The notes under the pieces are model-generated. The model ran no database searches. It was not told where the DNA came from and saw only the letters and a program-made list of their open reading frames with translations. A DNA stretch of 64,000 nucleotides, taken from assembly GCF_030548175.1 (NCBI RefSeq), contig NZ_JAUORX010000003.1, forward strand, positions 372,001 to 436,000. The letters run 5' to 3'. Of this stretch, positions 17,818 to 27,395 are shown piece by piece (position 1 is the first letter of the stretch; each line of letters begins with the position of its first letter). The position numbers were made by a program, and so were the translations under genes. The stretch is from Cognatishimia sp. 1_MG-2023. GTDB taxonomy: Bacteria > Pseudomonadota > Alphaproteobacteria > Rhodobacterales > Rhodobacteraceae.

Positions 17818-18885
17818 TTATTCGTTGTCGCCACCAGCGTGGCCCATGTACAGGCGAGAGGCTTTATACTGTTCTGTACCGTAGCGCACCAAAACTCCAA
17901 TTGAGGCGGCAACCGGTACGGCGACAAGCATGCCGACGAAGCCAAACAATGTACCGAATACGGATAAAGCAAAGATCAGCCAGACGGGATGTAGGCCGAC
18001 AGAGCTGCCAACAAGTTTAGGTGTGAGGACATTGCCCTCAATCACTTGGCCAAGGCCAAAAATACCCGCGACCAAGCCAAGAGAGAGCCAATCGCCCCAG
18101 AACTGGAACAGACCCAAACCAATTGCCAGTGCGCCACCGACAAGAGCGCCGACATATGGAATGAACGTGATTAAGCCCGCGATAAACCCAACGACCAAAC
18201 CAAATTGCAAACCGACAAGCATCAGTGCAACTGCATAATAAGTGCCCAAGATTAAACAGACCGTCCCCATACCTCGGACAAAGCTTGCAAGGGTTTTGTC
18301 GATCTCATGGGCAAGGCGGCGGACCTTTGGGGCGTGATCCCGTGGCAAAAGCTCGTCTATCCGAGCGGTCATGTTGTCCCAATCTAGCAGCAGGTAAAAA
18401 GCGACTACCGGTACAATCACCACCAACATCGCGACGTTCAGCAAAGAGGCCGCTGAAGACAGCGCTGTCTGCAATAATGCGCCACCTTTTTCTTGGATTT
18501 TTTGACCGATCCCCGAAAGTGTCTGTGAAATTACACTGTCCGGTTCCAAGAGTTGCGGGAACCGCTCGGTCAAGAAGACTTGGAGCTCTTTCACAAGGGC
18601 AGGGGCCGTTTGTATCAAAGACGTGGCCTGTTGCACCAAGGTTGGCACAACGGCCAGAAACATAACCACGAATATCAAGAGAGCGACTAAGGTAATGATG
18701 GCGGTCGCCGCGGCTCTGGAACAGCCCATCGCTTCTAGTCGATCTGCAACTGGGTCAAGGAAATAGGCAATCGCGCCGCCTAATACGAAAGGCAGGATTA
18801 CATCACCTAAGAACCATAGGGCCACGAAGAAAGTCGCGGTTACTAAGCCCCAGTATTTAGCTTGATCTTGAATAGGAAGTGCCAT
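17818..18885 (-). CDS. AI-2E family membrane permease
   Basis: About 355 residues. The start MALPIQDQAKYW at 18885 has GAGGCGCAG in front; an upstream in-frame ATG at 18924 is less likely. Around eight hydrophobic segments flank a soluble region (about 120-190). Family features include IAYFLDPVADRLEAMG after TM2, GLITFIPYVGALVGG, and GNVLTPKLVGSSVGLHP near the C-terminus. Members are inner-membrane exporters or Na+/H+ antiporters of diverse substrates, and the AI-2 label is historical. It lies directly upstream of hdaA, an arrangement I recall from other alphaproteobacteria. Confidence 0.9.
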   Translation of the reverse strand: MALPIQDQAKYWGLVTATFFVALWFLGDVILPFVLGGAIAYFLDPVADRLEAMGCSRAAATAIITLVALLIFVVMFLAVVPTLVQQATSLIQTAPALVKELQVFLTERFPQLLEPDSVISQTLSGIGQKIQEKGGALLQTALSSAASLLNVAMLVVIVPVVAFYLLLDWDNMTARIDELLPRDHAPKVRRLAHEIDKTLASFVRGMGTVCLILGTYYAVALMLVGLQFGLVVGFIAGLITFIPYVGALVGGALAIGLGLFQFWGDWLSLGLVAGIFGLGQVIEGNVLTPKLVGSSVGLHPVWLIFALSVFGTLFGFVGMLVAVPVAASIGVLVRYGTEQYKASRLYMGHAGGDNE

Positions 18886-19088
18886 CTGCGCCTCGTAAAA
18901 ACTGTTGGATGACAAATGGCGCATGGTTGGGCGTAAAGCAAGACAACGGCATAAACTTCGTTGGAGACTAAATTGAGCTAAATCACCAATGATCGAATTT
19001 TGTGATGCTGGTGTGAATTTATATTCATTTTACTAATGTAAATTGGTTGGCCATGTTGCCAATGTAGCTAATGACTCGGAGAAAAAAC

Positions 19089-19280
19089 ATGGCACACCCC
19101 ACAAGCGTTCTTCCAGCGTCGTCCGAAGCTGGCACTCTCATTGTGGCGACTTTGATCGCCGCCTTTATTGGCTATGGTGTCGGCACCACAACCGCCGATA
19201 TTGGATTTTCGGCGCCACAAAGTGCAGCGCCGACTAACTTGCCTGATTGGCATGGTAATGTAATGAGGTCCAACTACTGA
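19089..19280 (+). CDS. Small membrane protein (63 aa), function unknown
   Basis: Start ATG 19089 after ACTCGGAGAAAAAAC. The product has a single hydrophobic segment GTLIVATLIAAFIGYGVG (about 20-37) followed by a short polar tail ending DWHGNVMRSNY. No family was recognised. It is convergent with the fasciclin gene, with 28 bp between stops. Coding status rests on a good ribosome site and a plausible membrane topology only. Confidence 0.5.
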   Translation: MAHPTSVLPASSEAGTLIVATLIAAFIGYGVGTTTADIGFSAPQSAAPTNLPDWHGNVMRSNY

Positions 19281-19308
19281 ATGGAACTGGCGTTCGTCCC
19301 GTTGTGGA

Positions 19309-19821
19309 TCAGCAGGACGGGCGTGTACCTGGTAGCAAGACTTTGTCGATCACATGGATCACACCGTTGTCTGCTTTAATGTCAGCGATAATCACATTGG
19401 CCATCTCACCCGTACCGTCAGCAATCATAACGCCAGAGCTGTTTTTTGTGATGCAAAGGCGTTCTGACGCAAGAACTGGTTTGAAGTAGTTTGAGCCAGC
19501 AGGAATTTGAGCAGCGCTTAGGTTGCGGTCATCCACATGGTAAAGCAAGACGTTGGTCAGCTGATCTTTATTTTCTGGCTTTAATAGCGTTTCGACCGTC
19601 CCTTCAGGCAAGGCTGCAAAGGCATCATTGATAGGGGCGTAAACCGTAAATGGGCCTGGACCCTGCAGTGTTTCGACCAGACCTGCGGCGCCGACCGCGG
19701 CAACAAGAGTTGAGAAACGATCATCAGCAACTGCGATGTCTACGATTGTGTCTGACATAGCTGCAGTCGAGCCAATGGTGGCGGCCACAAGGGTGGCCGC
19801 AAATGTATTTGCGAACTTCAT
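19309..19821 (-). CDS. Secreted fasciclin (FAS1) domain protein
   Basis: 170 residues from ATG 19821, preceded by GAGGAAAACTC. Signal peptide MKFANTFAATLVAATIGSTA, then one FAS1 domain of about 135 residues: FSTLVAAVGAAGLVETLQG, GPFTVYAPINDAFAALPEG (the H1-like conserved block), LTNVLLYHVDDRNLSAAQI, and C-terminal GVIHVIDKVLLPG. FAS1 domains mediate adhesion in the cell envelope or extracellular matrix. The ligand is unknown. Stand-alone gene. Confidence 0.92.
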   Translation of the reverse strand: MKFANTFAATLVAATIGSTAAMSDTIVDIAVADDRFSTLVAAVGAAGLVETLQGPGPFTVYAPINDAFAALPEGTVETLLKPENKDQLTNVLLYHVDDRNLSAAQIPAGSNYFKPVLASERLCITKNSSGVMIADGTGEMANVIIADIKADNGVIHVIDKVLLPGTRPSC

Positions 19822-19967
19822 GAGTTTTCCTCTCGGTTGGTGCACCGCTCCCCTGGGTGCAACTGTAAAGAGATACGGTAGAGAACTCGATTTGGATCAA
19901 TTTTAGACGGCTTAAGTTCTTTTTGGCTTACACTTTGTTTGATTTATCAGAGCAAAAGGCAATGCGC

Positions 19968-20957
19968 TCAAACAAATTTTCTAAGAACCTCTGCCGCGAT
20001 TTCAAACGACCGTAGACGCGCGTTATGGTCGTGAACCATGCCTGTCACAATCAATTCGTCCGGTTGATAGGCATCAACGATGTTTCTTATGCCGTCTTCG
20101 ATTTCAGCAGGCCCACCGGTGGCAGAACACGACAATGCGTGGTTCACACCTTCGGCAACTTGTAGCGAGATAAGCGATGTCACATCTTCGACTGGGGCGG
20201 GTAACTTGCCGGGTTGACCTGTGCGTAGCCGAGCAAAGGCTAACAGTTGCGATGATCGCAAATAGGTGGCCTCCTTAAGCGTGTCAGCCGCGCAAACGCC
20301 TGCGCCGATCATCACATAGGGCTTATCCAAATAGGCAGAGGGGCGGAAAGTACGTCGATAGATCGTGATGGCCTCTTCCAACATGGCCGGTGCAAAGTGA
20401 GATGCAAATGCGTAGGGTAGTCCAAGCATCGCAGCCAATTGCGCGCCATATAGGCTGGACCCCAATATCCATACAGGAACCTTTGTGCCTTCTCCAGGTA
20501 TCGCCCGTACCGCTGTTTTAGCATTGGGTATCTCAAAATACCCCAAGAGTTCCTGCACATCTTCAGGGAAGTTGTCGTTTGCAGCCATGTGGCGCCGTAG
20601 GGCTCGCGCCGTGGCCATATCTGTACCCGGAGCACGCCCAAGCCCAAGGTCGATACGATCTGGGAACAGTGTTGCCAGCGTTCCATATTGTTCTGCCACT
20701 ATCAAAGGCGCATGATTTGGCAGCATGACACCGCCTGCACCGATACGCATAGTCTTGGTCGCATTGGCAATGTGGCCAATGACGACGGATGTCGCTGCAC
20801 TGGCGATGCCTGGCATATTGTGATGCTCAGCCAGCCAATAACGGTGATAGCCCCAAGTTTCGGCAGCTTTGGCCAAGCTCACTGAATGCGCGAGCGCGTC
20901 GGCTGCAGTTTCGCCTTCGGGAATAGGGGACAGGTCAAGTAGAGAGTATTTCTGCAT
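19968..20957 (-). CDS. LLM-class (luciferase-like) flavin-dependent oxidoreductase
   Basis: 329 residues, start ATG 20957 after GAGGCGGCT. Bacterial-luciferase-like TIM barrel: [19 protein letters not shown] at the N-terminus, [16 protein letters not shown] (active-site His region, about 35-50), [16 protein letters not shown], and [13 protein letters not shown]-like block. The pattern [11 protein letters not shown] and LPNHAPL is that of the FMN-dependent single-component subgroup (MsnO8/Atu3640-like). It uses FMNH2 and oxygen; substrate unknown. Confidence 0.9.
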   Translation of the reverse strand: MQKYSLLDLSPIPEGETAADALAHSVSLAKAAETWGYHRYWLAEHHNMPGIASAATSVVIGHIANATKTMRIGAGGVMLPNHAPLIVAEQYGTLATLFPDRIDLGLGRAPGTDMATARALRRHMAANDNFPEDVQELLGYFEIPNAKTAVRAIPGEGTKVPVWILGSSLYGAQLAAMLGLPYAFASHFAPAMLEEAITIYRRTFRPSAYLDKPYVMIGAGVCAADTLKEATYLRSSQLLAFARLRTGQPGKLPAPVEDVTSLISLQVAEGVNHALSCSATGGPAEIEDGIRNIVDAYQPDELIVTGMVHDHNARLRSFEIAAEVLRKFV

Positions 20958-21135
20958 AGCCGCCTCAAAGTTTTAGAAAGTAGCGCTTGGTGTCGGGGCC
21001 TTTTGTTCAATTATCTAAAGCAAGCGAATGCGCTGTCAATTCAAGCAATGAGGGCGCGCTCAATATATCCATCTCTTGCTTGCCATAGCGCAAAGCCATA
21101 AACGGGTGGAAATCATTCAATCGCATGGAGCCGTG

Positions 21136-22473
21136 ATGCGCCTCACTCGCTATTTTCTGCCCGTCCTAAAGGAAACACCTTCGGACGCTCAAATTGTCAG
21201 CCACCGCTATATGCTGCGCGCCGGTATGATCAAGCAAGCCAGCGCTGGGATTTATTCTTGGCTGCCGCTTGGTTTTAAAATCCTGCGCAAGTTAGAAAAC
21301 ATTGTTCACGAAGAGCAAGTGCGCGCAGGGCACGTTCCCATGTTGATGCCAACGCTTCAGTCTGCTGATCTTTGGCGCGAAAGCGGTCGCTACGATGGAT
21401 ATGGCGATGAAATGCTGCGAATGCAGGATCGTCACGGTCGCGACATGCTGTTTTCGCCAACCGCAGAAGAAATGTTTACGGATGTCTTCCGCAGCCACGT
21501 CCGGTCTTACAAAGACCTCCCGCTGACGCTGTATCAAATCCAGTGGAAGTTCCGCGACGAAGTGCGTCCTCGGTTTGGTGTGATGCGTGGGCGCGAGTTC
21601 TTTATGAAAGACGGTTATAACTTTGACCTAACCAAAGAAGACGCGCTGCACGCATATAACCGCCATCTTGTCAGCTACTTGCGCACTTACGAGCGTATGG
21701 GCCTGCAAGCCATTCCAATGCGCGCGGATTCTGGTCCGATTGGCGGCGATTACACCCATGAATTCCTCGTACTTGCCGAAACCGGTGAGTCAGAAGTGTT
21801 CTATGACAGCGAAATCACCGATCTGAAATTTGGTGACCGTGAGATTGACTATGACAATGTAGAAGCATGTCAGTCCGTTCTAGAGGAATTCACCAGCCGT
21901 TATGCGCGTACGGATGAAACCCACGACGAAGCAGAGTTTAATACCGTTCCCGAGGAACGTCGCCGTACAGCACGTGGTATCGAAGTTGGTCAGATCTTCT
22001 ACTTCGGGACGCAATATTCCGAGAAAATGGGTGCAACTGTGCAAACGCCAGATGGCGCGAACGTACCTGTACACATGGGCTCGCACGGTATTGGTGTATC
22101 TCGCTTGTTGGGCGCGATCATCGAGGCCAGCCATGATGACAAAGGGATCATTTGGCCAGAAGGCGTAACCCCGTTCCACGTGGGCATTGTGAACCTCAAG
22201 CAGGGTGATGAAGAAGCAGATGCGGCGTGCGAAGCTTTGGAGAAATCCTTCGAGGCGCTGGGCCTTGAGCCACTGTATGACGACCGCAAAGAACGTGCCG
22301 GTGGTAAATTCGCGACGATGGATTTGATTGGCCTGCCTTGGCGGATCACCGTTGGCCCACGCGGTTTGAAAAACGGTGTGGTCGAAGTGACCAGCCGCCG
22401 CACAGGCGAAAGCGAAGAGATGCCGCCAGAAGCGGCCGTCAAGAAAATCGCTGAGATTTACGCAAGTCTTTGA
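21136..22473 (+). CDS. proS: Prolyl-tRNA synthetase (short form without editing insert)
   Basis: 445 residues from ATG 21136 ([20 protein letters not shown]). Charges tRNA-Pro. Class II motifs are visible: [18 protein letters not shown] and [20 protein letters not shown] (motif 2 area), and [18 protein letters not shown] (motif 3), followed by a C-terminal anticodon domain ([19 protein letters not shown]). The INS editing domain between motifs 2 and 3 of the long bacterial form is missing, which is usual in alphaproteobacteria. The longer upstream in-frame ATG at 21076 is not supported. Confidence 0.96.
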   Translation: MRLTRYFLPVLKETPSDAQIVSHRYMLRAGMIKQASAGIYSWLPLGFKILRKLENIVHEEQVRAGHVPMLMPTLQSADLWRESGRYDGYGDEMLRMQDRHGRDMLFSPTAEEMFTDVFRSHVRSYKDLPLTLYQIQWKFRDEVRPRFGVMRGREFFMKDGYNFDLTKEDALHAYNRHLVSYLRTYERMGLQAIPMRADSGPIGGDYTHEFLVLAETGESEVFYDSEITDLKFGDREIDYDNVEACQSVLEEFTSRYARTDETHDEAEFNTVPEERRRTARGIEVGQIFYFGTQYSEKMGATVQTPDGANVPVHMGSHGIGVSRLLGAIIEASHDDKGIIWPEGVTPFHVGIVNLKQGDEEADAACEALEKSFEALGLEPLYDDRKERAGGKFATMDLIGLPWRITVGPRGLKNGVVEVTSRRTGESEEMPPEAAVKKIAEIYASL

Positions 22474-22481
22474 TAATGTGG

Positions 22482-22509
22482 CCCCCGGGAAACCGGGGGT
22501 TTTCTTTTC
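22482..22509 (+). terminator. Intrinsic terminator of proS
   Basis: CCCCCGG (22482-22488), GAAA loop, CCGGGGG (22493-22499), then TTTTCTTTTC. Confidence 0.9.
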
Positions 22510-22562
22510 TAGCGATGTGGGTTTGAATATTTCTAGAAAGATGAAGCAGAGGGTGGCGACGC

Positions 22563-23072
22563 ATGATCACACGCGCTTTGACATTGGCAGCAGGGCTATC
22601 AGGTGCGGCGGGGTTCTCGCAATTCCCTGAATTTTCACAACAATATGCCCAACGTCTTGGCGGGGCGGTGGATGAGTTGCACCAGTTTGTCGTGGACTTC
22701 GATGCGGATGCTGCGCAGGTTGGCGTGACCCGCGACGTCGCGCTTGCGCAATTAGCAGAAGGCGGAGCAATTGGTGCGGCTCGCGCCGAAACCATGCAGG
22801 TGACCATAACACGTTACGAGCGATTGAGCTCAGCGCGGGATGCCTTGCAAGATGCGGGGCCGTTTATGCGTGCCTATCACAGCGCAAAGATCAATGATCC
22901 AGAGATTGTCCACGCCGCTTGGGCCGAGTTTAAACCGGCGGTGCCTTTGTCCTTTGAAGGTGCTGTTTTTGCTGTATCTGGATTTTTCGCAGCCTTTATA
23001 GGTAGTTATGCCGTTCTTGGTTGTTTGAGGCTTTTGTTCCGCCGGCGGAAGGCTGCCAACCGCACCGCTTGA
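22563..23072 (+). CDS. DUF2937 family membrane protein
   Basis: 169 residues, ATG 22563 after GAGGGTGG. It has an N-terminal hydrophobic stretch TRALTLAAGLSGAAGF, a central helical soluble part (FSQQYAQRLGGAVDELHQFV, VGVTRDVALAQLAEGG) and a C-terminal transmembrane segment (GAVFAVSGFFAAFIGSYAVL) with a basic tail RRRKAANR. The pattern corresponds to DUF2937, an uncharacterised inner-membrane family. It lies between proS and the lol genes. Confidence 0.75.
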   Translation: MITRALTLAAGLSGAAGFSQFPEFSQQYAQRLGGAVDELHQFVVDFDADAAQVGVTRDVALAQLAEGGAIGAARAETMQVTITRYERLSSARDALQDAGPFMRAYHSAKINDPEIVHAAWAEFKPAVPLSFEGAVFAVSGFFAAFIGSYAVLGCLRLLFRRRKAANRTA

Positions 23073-23123
23073 CCGGGGCATTGGGGCGACTTAGGTTGCC
23101 GCAAACAATGAGCAGGCGCAATT

Positions 23124-24407
23124 ATGGCGGGCACACCTCCCTTTTCTAAATTCGAATGGATGATTGCGTGGCGCTATTTGCGTGCGCGGCGGGCTGAGGG
23201 TGGCGTGAGTGTCATGACTTGGATCAGCCTGATCGGGATCACGCTTGCTGTCTTTGCTTTGATTGCGACATTGGCCGTAAGGTCCGGATTTCGCACGGAA
23301 TTTGTTGATACGATCCTTGGTTCAAATGCGCATGCGACTGTGTATCAAAGTGCAGAAGTCGACGCGCGTGGCAAGTTGGATCGCACGATCCACGATTTTG
23401 AGGCCATGGCAGAACGGCTTCGCACGGTTGAAGGCGTGACACGTGCAGCGCCTTTGGTCAAAGGGCAGGTGATGGGCAACCTACGCCAGCGCAATGCCGG
23501 GGTGGAAGTCTTTGGAATCACACTGGAAAATCTGAAAACCATTCCACGTGTGGCGCGCGTTGAAACCGCGCAGGGAAATATAGACAATTTTAACGATGGC
23601 ATCGCCATCGGTTCGGGTGTGGCGCGAGAATTAGGCGCGTCTTTGGGGGATCGGATCAAACTGATTTCGCCAAATGGGGTGAAAACTGCCTTTGGAACCA
23701 GCCCGCGCGTGAATTCCTATGAGATTGTTTATGTCTTTTCGACCGGGTCCTATCCTATTGATAAAACACGGGTTTACCTGCCCTTTGGTGAGGCCCAGAG
23801 CTATTTCAACGCGGAAGGGTTTGCCAATGAGATCGAGGTGATGGTCGATGACCCAGAAGCCGTGGATCAATTGGCGTTGCCCTTGATCCGTGCGGCGGGT
23901 GATCGCGCCTTGATCTGGACATGGCGCGATGCTTCGGGCGGGTTTTTGCGCGCGCTAGAGATCGAAGACAATGTGATGTTTATCATTATGGCGATCTTGG
24001 TTTTGGTTGCCGCAATGAACATTGTTAGCGGATTGATAATGTTGGTAAAAAACAAAGGCCGCGACATCGGAATTCTGCGCACGATGGGGCTGACCGAAGG
24101 GTCTGTATTACGCGTTTTCTTTATTTGCGGGGCCTTTACCGGCGTGATTGGTACCTTGATGGGGGTCGCTCTTGGGTGCCTATTTGCGATCTATATTGAT
24201 CAGGTGTTTTCGCTGGTGAATTTTGTGGCTGGCGGCGGTGTCTGGGATCCGGCTGTACGCGGAATTTATCAACTACCAGCGCAACTTAGACTAAATGATG
24301 TGATGTCTGCGGTTGGGCTTTCTTTGGGGCTTTCTTTCATTGTGACGATCTTTCCGGCGCGGCGGGCGGCGCGGATGAATCCAGTTGAGGCGCTGCGTTA
24401 TGAGTAA
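23124..24407 (+). CDS. lolC: LolC/LolE family lipoprotein-releasing permease
   Basis: 427 residues. MacB/LolC topology: N-terminal signature [22 protein letters not shown]1 ([18 protein letters not shown]), a large periplasmic domain (about 60-270), then three TMs with [23 protein letters not shown] (about 300-322) and a C-terminal [18 protein letters not shown], the standard end of the family. With LolD it extracts mature lipoproteins from the inner membrane to LolA. Alphaproteobacteria commonly have one LolC/E-type gene, probably acting as a homodimer (LolF-like). It overlaps lolD by 8 nt. Substrates plausibly include the small lipoproteins in this window. Confidence 0.93.
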   Translation: MAGTPPFSKFEWMIAWRYLRARRAEGGVSVMTWISLIGITLAVFALIATLAVRSGFRTEFVDTILGSNAHATVYQSAEVDARGKLDRTIHDFEAMAERLRTVEGVTRAAPLVKGQVMGNLRQRNAGVEVFGITLENLKTIPRVARVETAQGNIDNFNDGIAIGSGVARELGASLGDRIKLISPNGVKTAFGTSPRVNSYEIVYVFSTGSYPIDKTRVYLPFGEAQSYFNAEGFANEIEVMVDDPEAVDQLALPLIRAAGDRALIWTWRDASGGFLRALEIEDNVMFIIMAILVLVAAMNIVSGLIMLVKNKGRDIGILRTMGLTEGSVLRVFFICGAFTGVIGTLMGVALGCLFAIYIDQVFSLVNFVAGGGVWDPAVRGIYQLPAQLRLNDVMSAVGLSLGLSFIVTIFPARRAARMNPVEALRYE

Positions 24408-25080
24408 TGTGTTAACATTAAGCGGTGTGACCAAGGCGTATAACGCGGGTCAGACCAACGAAGTGAACGTGCTGCGCGGCTGCGATTTGACGCTGGACGC
24501 GGGCGAAGTGGTGGCCCTTGTGGCGCCGTCGGGATCGGGAAAATCGACGTTGTTGCACATTGCCGGATTGCTGGACACAGCCGATGCCGGGACCGTCGAA
24601 ATTGCAGGCGAAACCATGACCGGTTTGTCCGACCGGCGGCGGACGATTTCGCGCCGTCAGGACGTTGGATTTGTGTATCAGTTTCACCATTTATTGCCGG
24701 AATTCAGCGCGTTAGAAAACATTGCTCTTCCGCAGTTGGCGAACGGCGTGCCAACAAAAGCGGCGGAAGAACGGGCGATGCATTTGCTTGATACCGTGGG
24801 GGTTGCTGATCGGGCTAGCCACCGTCCGGCGGCGCTTTCTGGGGGGGAACAACAGCGGGTTGCCTTCTGTCGTGCCTTAGCGAATGAGCCCAAGGTTTTG
24901 CTGGCGGATGAACCAACCGGTAACCTTGATCCTGCGACCTCTGACAAGGTCTTTGAAACGTTAATGACGTTGGTGCGTAGCACTGGTTTGTCGGCGTTGA
25001 TCGCGACGCATAACCTGGATTTGGCGGCGCGGATGGACCGTGTTTTGCGGATGCAGGACGGTGTTTTAACACCTGAGTAA
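24400..25080 (+). CDS. lolD: Lipoprotein-releasing ABC transporter ATP-binding protein
   Basis: 226 residues starting at ATG 24400 inside the end of lolC (TTATGAGTAA). ATP-binding cassette: Walker [19 protein letters not shown] (about 44-61, with Ala where Gly is more common in the first position), Q-loop [15 protein letters not shown], signature [14 protein letters not shown], Walker [13 protein letters not shown] and switch His in [10 protein letters not shown]. Powers lipoprotein release with the permease. Two hairpins follow the stop. Confidence 0.95.
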   Translation: MSNVLTLSGVTKAYNAGQTNEVNVLRGCDLTLDAGEVVALVAPSGSGKSTLLHIAGLLDTADAGTVEIAGETMTGLSDRRRTISRRQDVGFVYQFHHLLPEFSALENIALPQLANGVPTKAAEERAMHLLDTVGVADRASHRPAALSGGEQQRVAFCRALANEPKVLLADEPTGNLDPATSDKVFETLMTLVRSTGLSALIATHNLDLAARMDRVLRMQDGVLTPE

Positions 25081-25089
25081 TGTGGAAAT

Positions 25090-25118
25090 TCGTACGTTTC
25101 GTGAGCTGAAACGTACGA
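25090..25118. promoter_or_regulatory. Perfect 11-bp dyad after lolD
   Basis: TCGTACGTTTC (25090-25100) and GAAACGTACGA (25108-25118) are exact inverse copies separated by GTGAGCT. It begins 10 bp after the lolD stop. It may be a terminator stem (TTCGGCTTTTGG follows) or a protein-binding site; the arms contain the self-complementary CGTACG, which is unusual for a plain terminator. Confidence 0.45.
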
Positions 25119-25165
25119 TTCGGCTTTTGGTTTCAGTTTCTGAAAATCTTTATAAAGATGAATGT

Positions 25166-25191
25166 AAGCCGCGCATTCCTGCGCGCGGCTT
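25166..25191. terminator. Second hairpin between lolD and the DMT gene
   Basis: AAGCCGCGC (25166-25174) pairs with GCGCGGCTT (25183-25191), 8-nt loop, followed by GTAAAGAAATT. On the minus strand it is followed by ACATTCATC. Possible terminator for the convergent genes, without a strong T-run. Confidence 0.4.
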
Positions 25192-25248
25192 GTAAAGAAA
25201 TTGGAAACCCTTTGATCCTATTTTGTTCTGCAAGCATCTGGTTCTGCG

Positions 25249-25686
25249 CTATGCGATTTGGGTAAGCCACACACCCACTGCCATGACGCCGATGCCTGCT
25301 GCGCGGGTTAATGAGATAGGAGAGAGTGAAGCACCGAATAAGCCAAAGTGATCAATCAATGCGGCAGAGATCAACTGACCAAGCAGGACGAAAAAGACAG
25401 CATTTCCGACACCAAATTTTGGTGCGATGAAGGTGATGGTGATGGCGTAAAACGCCATGAAGGCACCCGCGAGAAACAGGTGCTTGGGGGCTGATGCGAG
25501 CTTTGCCAGATGTGTGGCTTCACCGGTGATAAGAACAACCGTGCCGCTGACCAAAAGGCCGACGACAAAAACGACGACGCCTGCCGCAAGCGGGGAGCCA
25601 ATGAATTGCCCCAAAGCCGCGCTAAGGGCTGCGAGGATTGGAATGCCGATACCGGCGGCAAGCATGATCAGGGCGTAGGTCGTCAT
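25249..25686 (-). CDS. DMT-superfamily transporter, YdcZ (DUF606) type
   Basis: About 145 residues from ATG 25686, with AGGA 8 nt upstream; a start three codons earlier (25695) is possible. Five hydrophobic segments: TYALIMLAAGIGIPILAALS, LAAGVVVFVVGLLVSGTVVL, HLFLAGAFMAFYAITITFIA, GNAVFFVLLGQLISAALID and a final RAAGIGVMAVGVWLTQ. This matches the short five-TM drug/metabolite transporters of the YdcZ group, which usually act as dimers. Substrate unknown. A longer frame upstream overlaps only non-coding DNA. Confidence 0.85.
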   Translation of the reverse strand: MTTYALIMLAAGIGIPILAALSAALGQFIGSPLAAGVVVFVVGLLVSGTVVLITGEATHLAKLASAPKHLFLAGAFMAFYAITITFIAPKFGVGNAVFFVLLGQLISAALIDHFGLFGASLSPISLTRAAGIGVMAVGVWLTQIA

Positions 25687-25757
25687 TTGGGGCATCCTGT
25701 GTTTCCGATCTGTTGGGCGCCCCGGCCAAAGGACCCGGCAGCGGGGGGGCTTGTTGG

Positions 25758-26420
25758 TTAAACGCTCATCGCAAGGATGCGACTGATTTGGGTCAGGCCA
25801 CGGCCGGATTGGTCCATCCATTCGTTAAATGCGGCCTGAACGGCGCGCATGGCGGTTTTTGATGTCGCAGGTTTGTCTATGACGCCTTCGGCGATCAAGC
25901 GTGCCGTTACGTCTTGGGAAAGGATCCAGCTGTCGCGTCCCATGAAACGTAGGGCGTAGGTGGCGGAATTGCCGCCAAGGCGCGCGCCGCGTTTTTTCAG
26001 CAGGTCCAACAGGCCGATATAGTCGGTAGAGGGCCATTCGCCGATGACTTTGGCAACACCGCCTTGGTCACGCAGCTCTTGGAGGAAAATCGCGTTGTCG
26101 ATGACGGTGCGCAGTTTCATGCCGTTGCGCACAACGTCTTTGTTAGAAAGGAGACTGTCGAATTCTTCATCGTTCAAAAAGGCGCAGCGGTTGACGTCAA
26201 AATTGTTAAAGGCCGCTTCAAAACCGGGCCATTTGTTTTCGATGACTTTCCAGTTGAACCCAGCCTGAAAGATGCATTTTGTGAATTGTGCGAGCCAGCG
26301 GTCTTCGGGGACGGCGGCCAAGTCGGAAGGGGACAGGGGCGTTGGTAAAGAGTCGATGATTTCGGCCCTGCCGCCTTTGCGGTCTGCTGCGATGTCGAAA
26401 ATTTCATCAAATGTGCGCAT
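25758..26420 (-). CDS. DNA-3-methyladenine glycosylase I family protein
   Basis: 220 residues, ATG 26420 after GGGGACTGTC. Helix-hairpin-helix glycosylase pattern of the Tag family: MRTFDEIFDIAADRKGG, then WLAQFTKCIFQAGFNWKVIE (about 45-64, equivalent to the Tag F-x-x-IFQAGLSW block) and RLGGNSATYALRFMGRDSW. Tag removes 3-methyladenine from alkylated DNA. The sequence diverges from E. coli Tag, and the terminal zinc Cys/His set is not evident, so specificity could differ. Confidence 0.78.
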   Translation of the reverse strand: MRTFDEIFDIAADRKGGRAEIIDSLPTPLSPSDLAAVPEDRWLAQFTKCIFQAGFNWKVIENKWPGFEAAFNNFDVNRCAFLNDEEFDSLLSNKDVVRNGMKLRTVIDNAIFLQELRDQGGVAKVIGEWPSTDYIGLLDLLKKRGARLGGNSATYALRFMGRDSWILSQDVTARLIAEGVIDKPATSKTAMRAVQAAFNEWMDQSGRGLTQISRILAMSV

Positions 26421-26619
26421 GACAGTCCCCGGTGCGATTTTTCAGAGTTTGGCAGCAGTTTAAGGGAATAGAAAGGTCAAACGATGTGCGATTTTGCACG
26501 GCTAGGTTGCGAAGTTTTAGGGAAATTGTTCGGGTGCCCTTGCAGGTCTTTGGACGCACCACTAAGACTCCATTAGGCACTAGCCGTTAGGGTTGGTGGG
26601 TAGCAAGAGGCAGGCGGAT

Positions 26620-27252
26620 ATGAACGACCCTTTAGAGACATATATGAACACATTGGTTCCCATGGTTGTGGAGCAAACCAGCCGCGGTGAACGTGCTTAT
26701 GATATTTTCTCGCGCCTGTTGAAGGAGCGGATCATTTTTGTGAACGGTCCGGTTCATGACGGCATGAGCACATTGATCGTTGCGCAGCTGTTGCACCTTG
26801 AGGCGGAGAACCCGTCCAAAGAAATTAGCATGTATATCAACTCGCCCGGCGGTGTTGTGACCTCTGGTCTGTCGATCTACGACACGATGCAGTACATCAA
26901 ACCAAAGGTTTCGACCCTGGTGATTGGTCAGGCAGCGTCGATGGGGTCTTTGTTGGCCTGTGGTGGCGAAGCCGGTATGCGGTTTGCGCTGCCGAATTCG
27001 CGGATCATGGTGCACCAGCCGTCCGGCGGGTATCAGGGTCAGGCGACCGATATTATGATCCATGCGCAGGAAACCCAGAAAATCAAAGATCGTTTGATCG
27101 ATATTTACGTGCATCACACTGGTCTGAAGCGTGAAAAAGTGCGTGAAGATCTAGAGCGCGATAACTTTATGTCCCCAGAAGAAGCAAAAGAATGGGGCCA
27201 TATCGATGAGATCGTAACAGCGCGTAAAGGCGACGAAGACGACGCTAAGTAA
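26620..27252 (+). CDS. clpP: ATP-dependent Clp protease proteolytic subunit
   Basis: 210 residues from ATG 26620 ([19 protein letters not shown]), preceded by AGAGGCAGGCGG; an upstream in-frame start at 26593 is less likely. Serine peptidase tetradecamer. Catalytic Ser in [14 protein letters not shown] (about 107), His in [11 protein letters not shown] (about 132), and the Asp in the later RLIDIYV region. Works with ClpX, whose gene follows after 143 bp. The N-terminal [17 protein letters not shown] is typical. A terminator in the gap suggests partial uncoupling from clpX. Confidence 0.97.
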   Translation: MNDPLETYMNTLVPMVVEQTSRGERAYDIFSRLLKERIIFVNGPVHDGMSTLIVAQLLHLEAENPSKEISMYINSPGGVVTSGLSIYDTMQYIKPKVSTLVIGQAASMGSLLACGGEAGMRFALPNSRIMVHQPSGGYQGQATDIMIHAQETQKIKDRLIDIYVHHTGLKREKVREDLERDNFMSPEEAKEWGHIDEIVTARKGDEDDAK

Positions 27253-27258
27253 TAGGCG

Positions 27259-27293
27259 ATGCCCCTTTGCAATGTGCGCGAAGGGGCATTTTG
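27259..27293 (+). terminator. Intrinsic terminator between clpP and clpX
   Basis: ATGCCCCTT (27259-27267) and AAGGGGCAT (27281-27289), 13-nt loop, then TTTT. clpX likely has a further promoter in 27294-27395. Confidence 0.7.
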
Positions 27294-27395
27294 AGATTGT
27301 GCGCATTTTTTCCCTGACTTAAGCTTGGGGAAATTCGCGACAAAGTCCCGGCGCAAAAGCGTGGGCAGACGGTTGTAAGGCCTGAAAGGTAGACT

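Noticed and set aside
17817-17972. Long N-terminal extension of the Hda-type protein
   Set aside because: Overlaps the permease coding region; the ATG at 17816 gives the standard Hda N-terminus and is coupled to the upstream stop.
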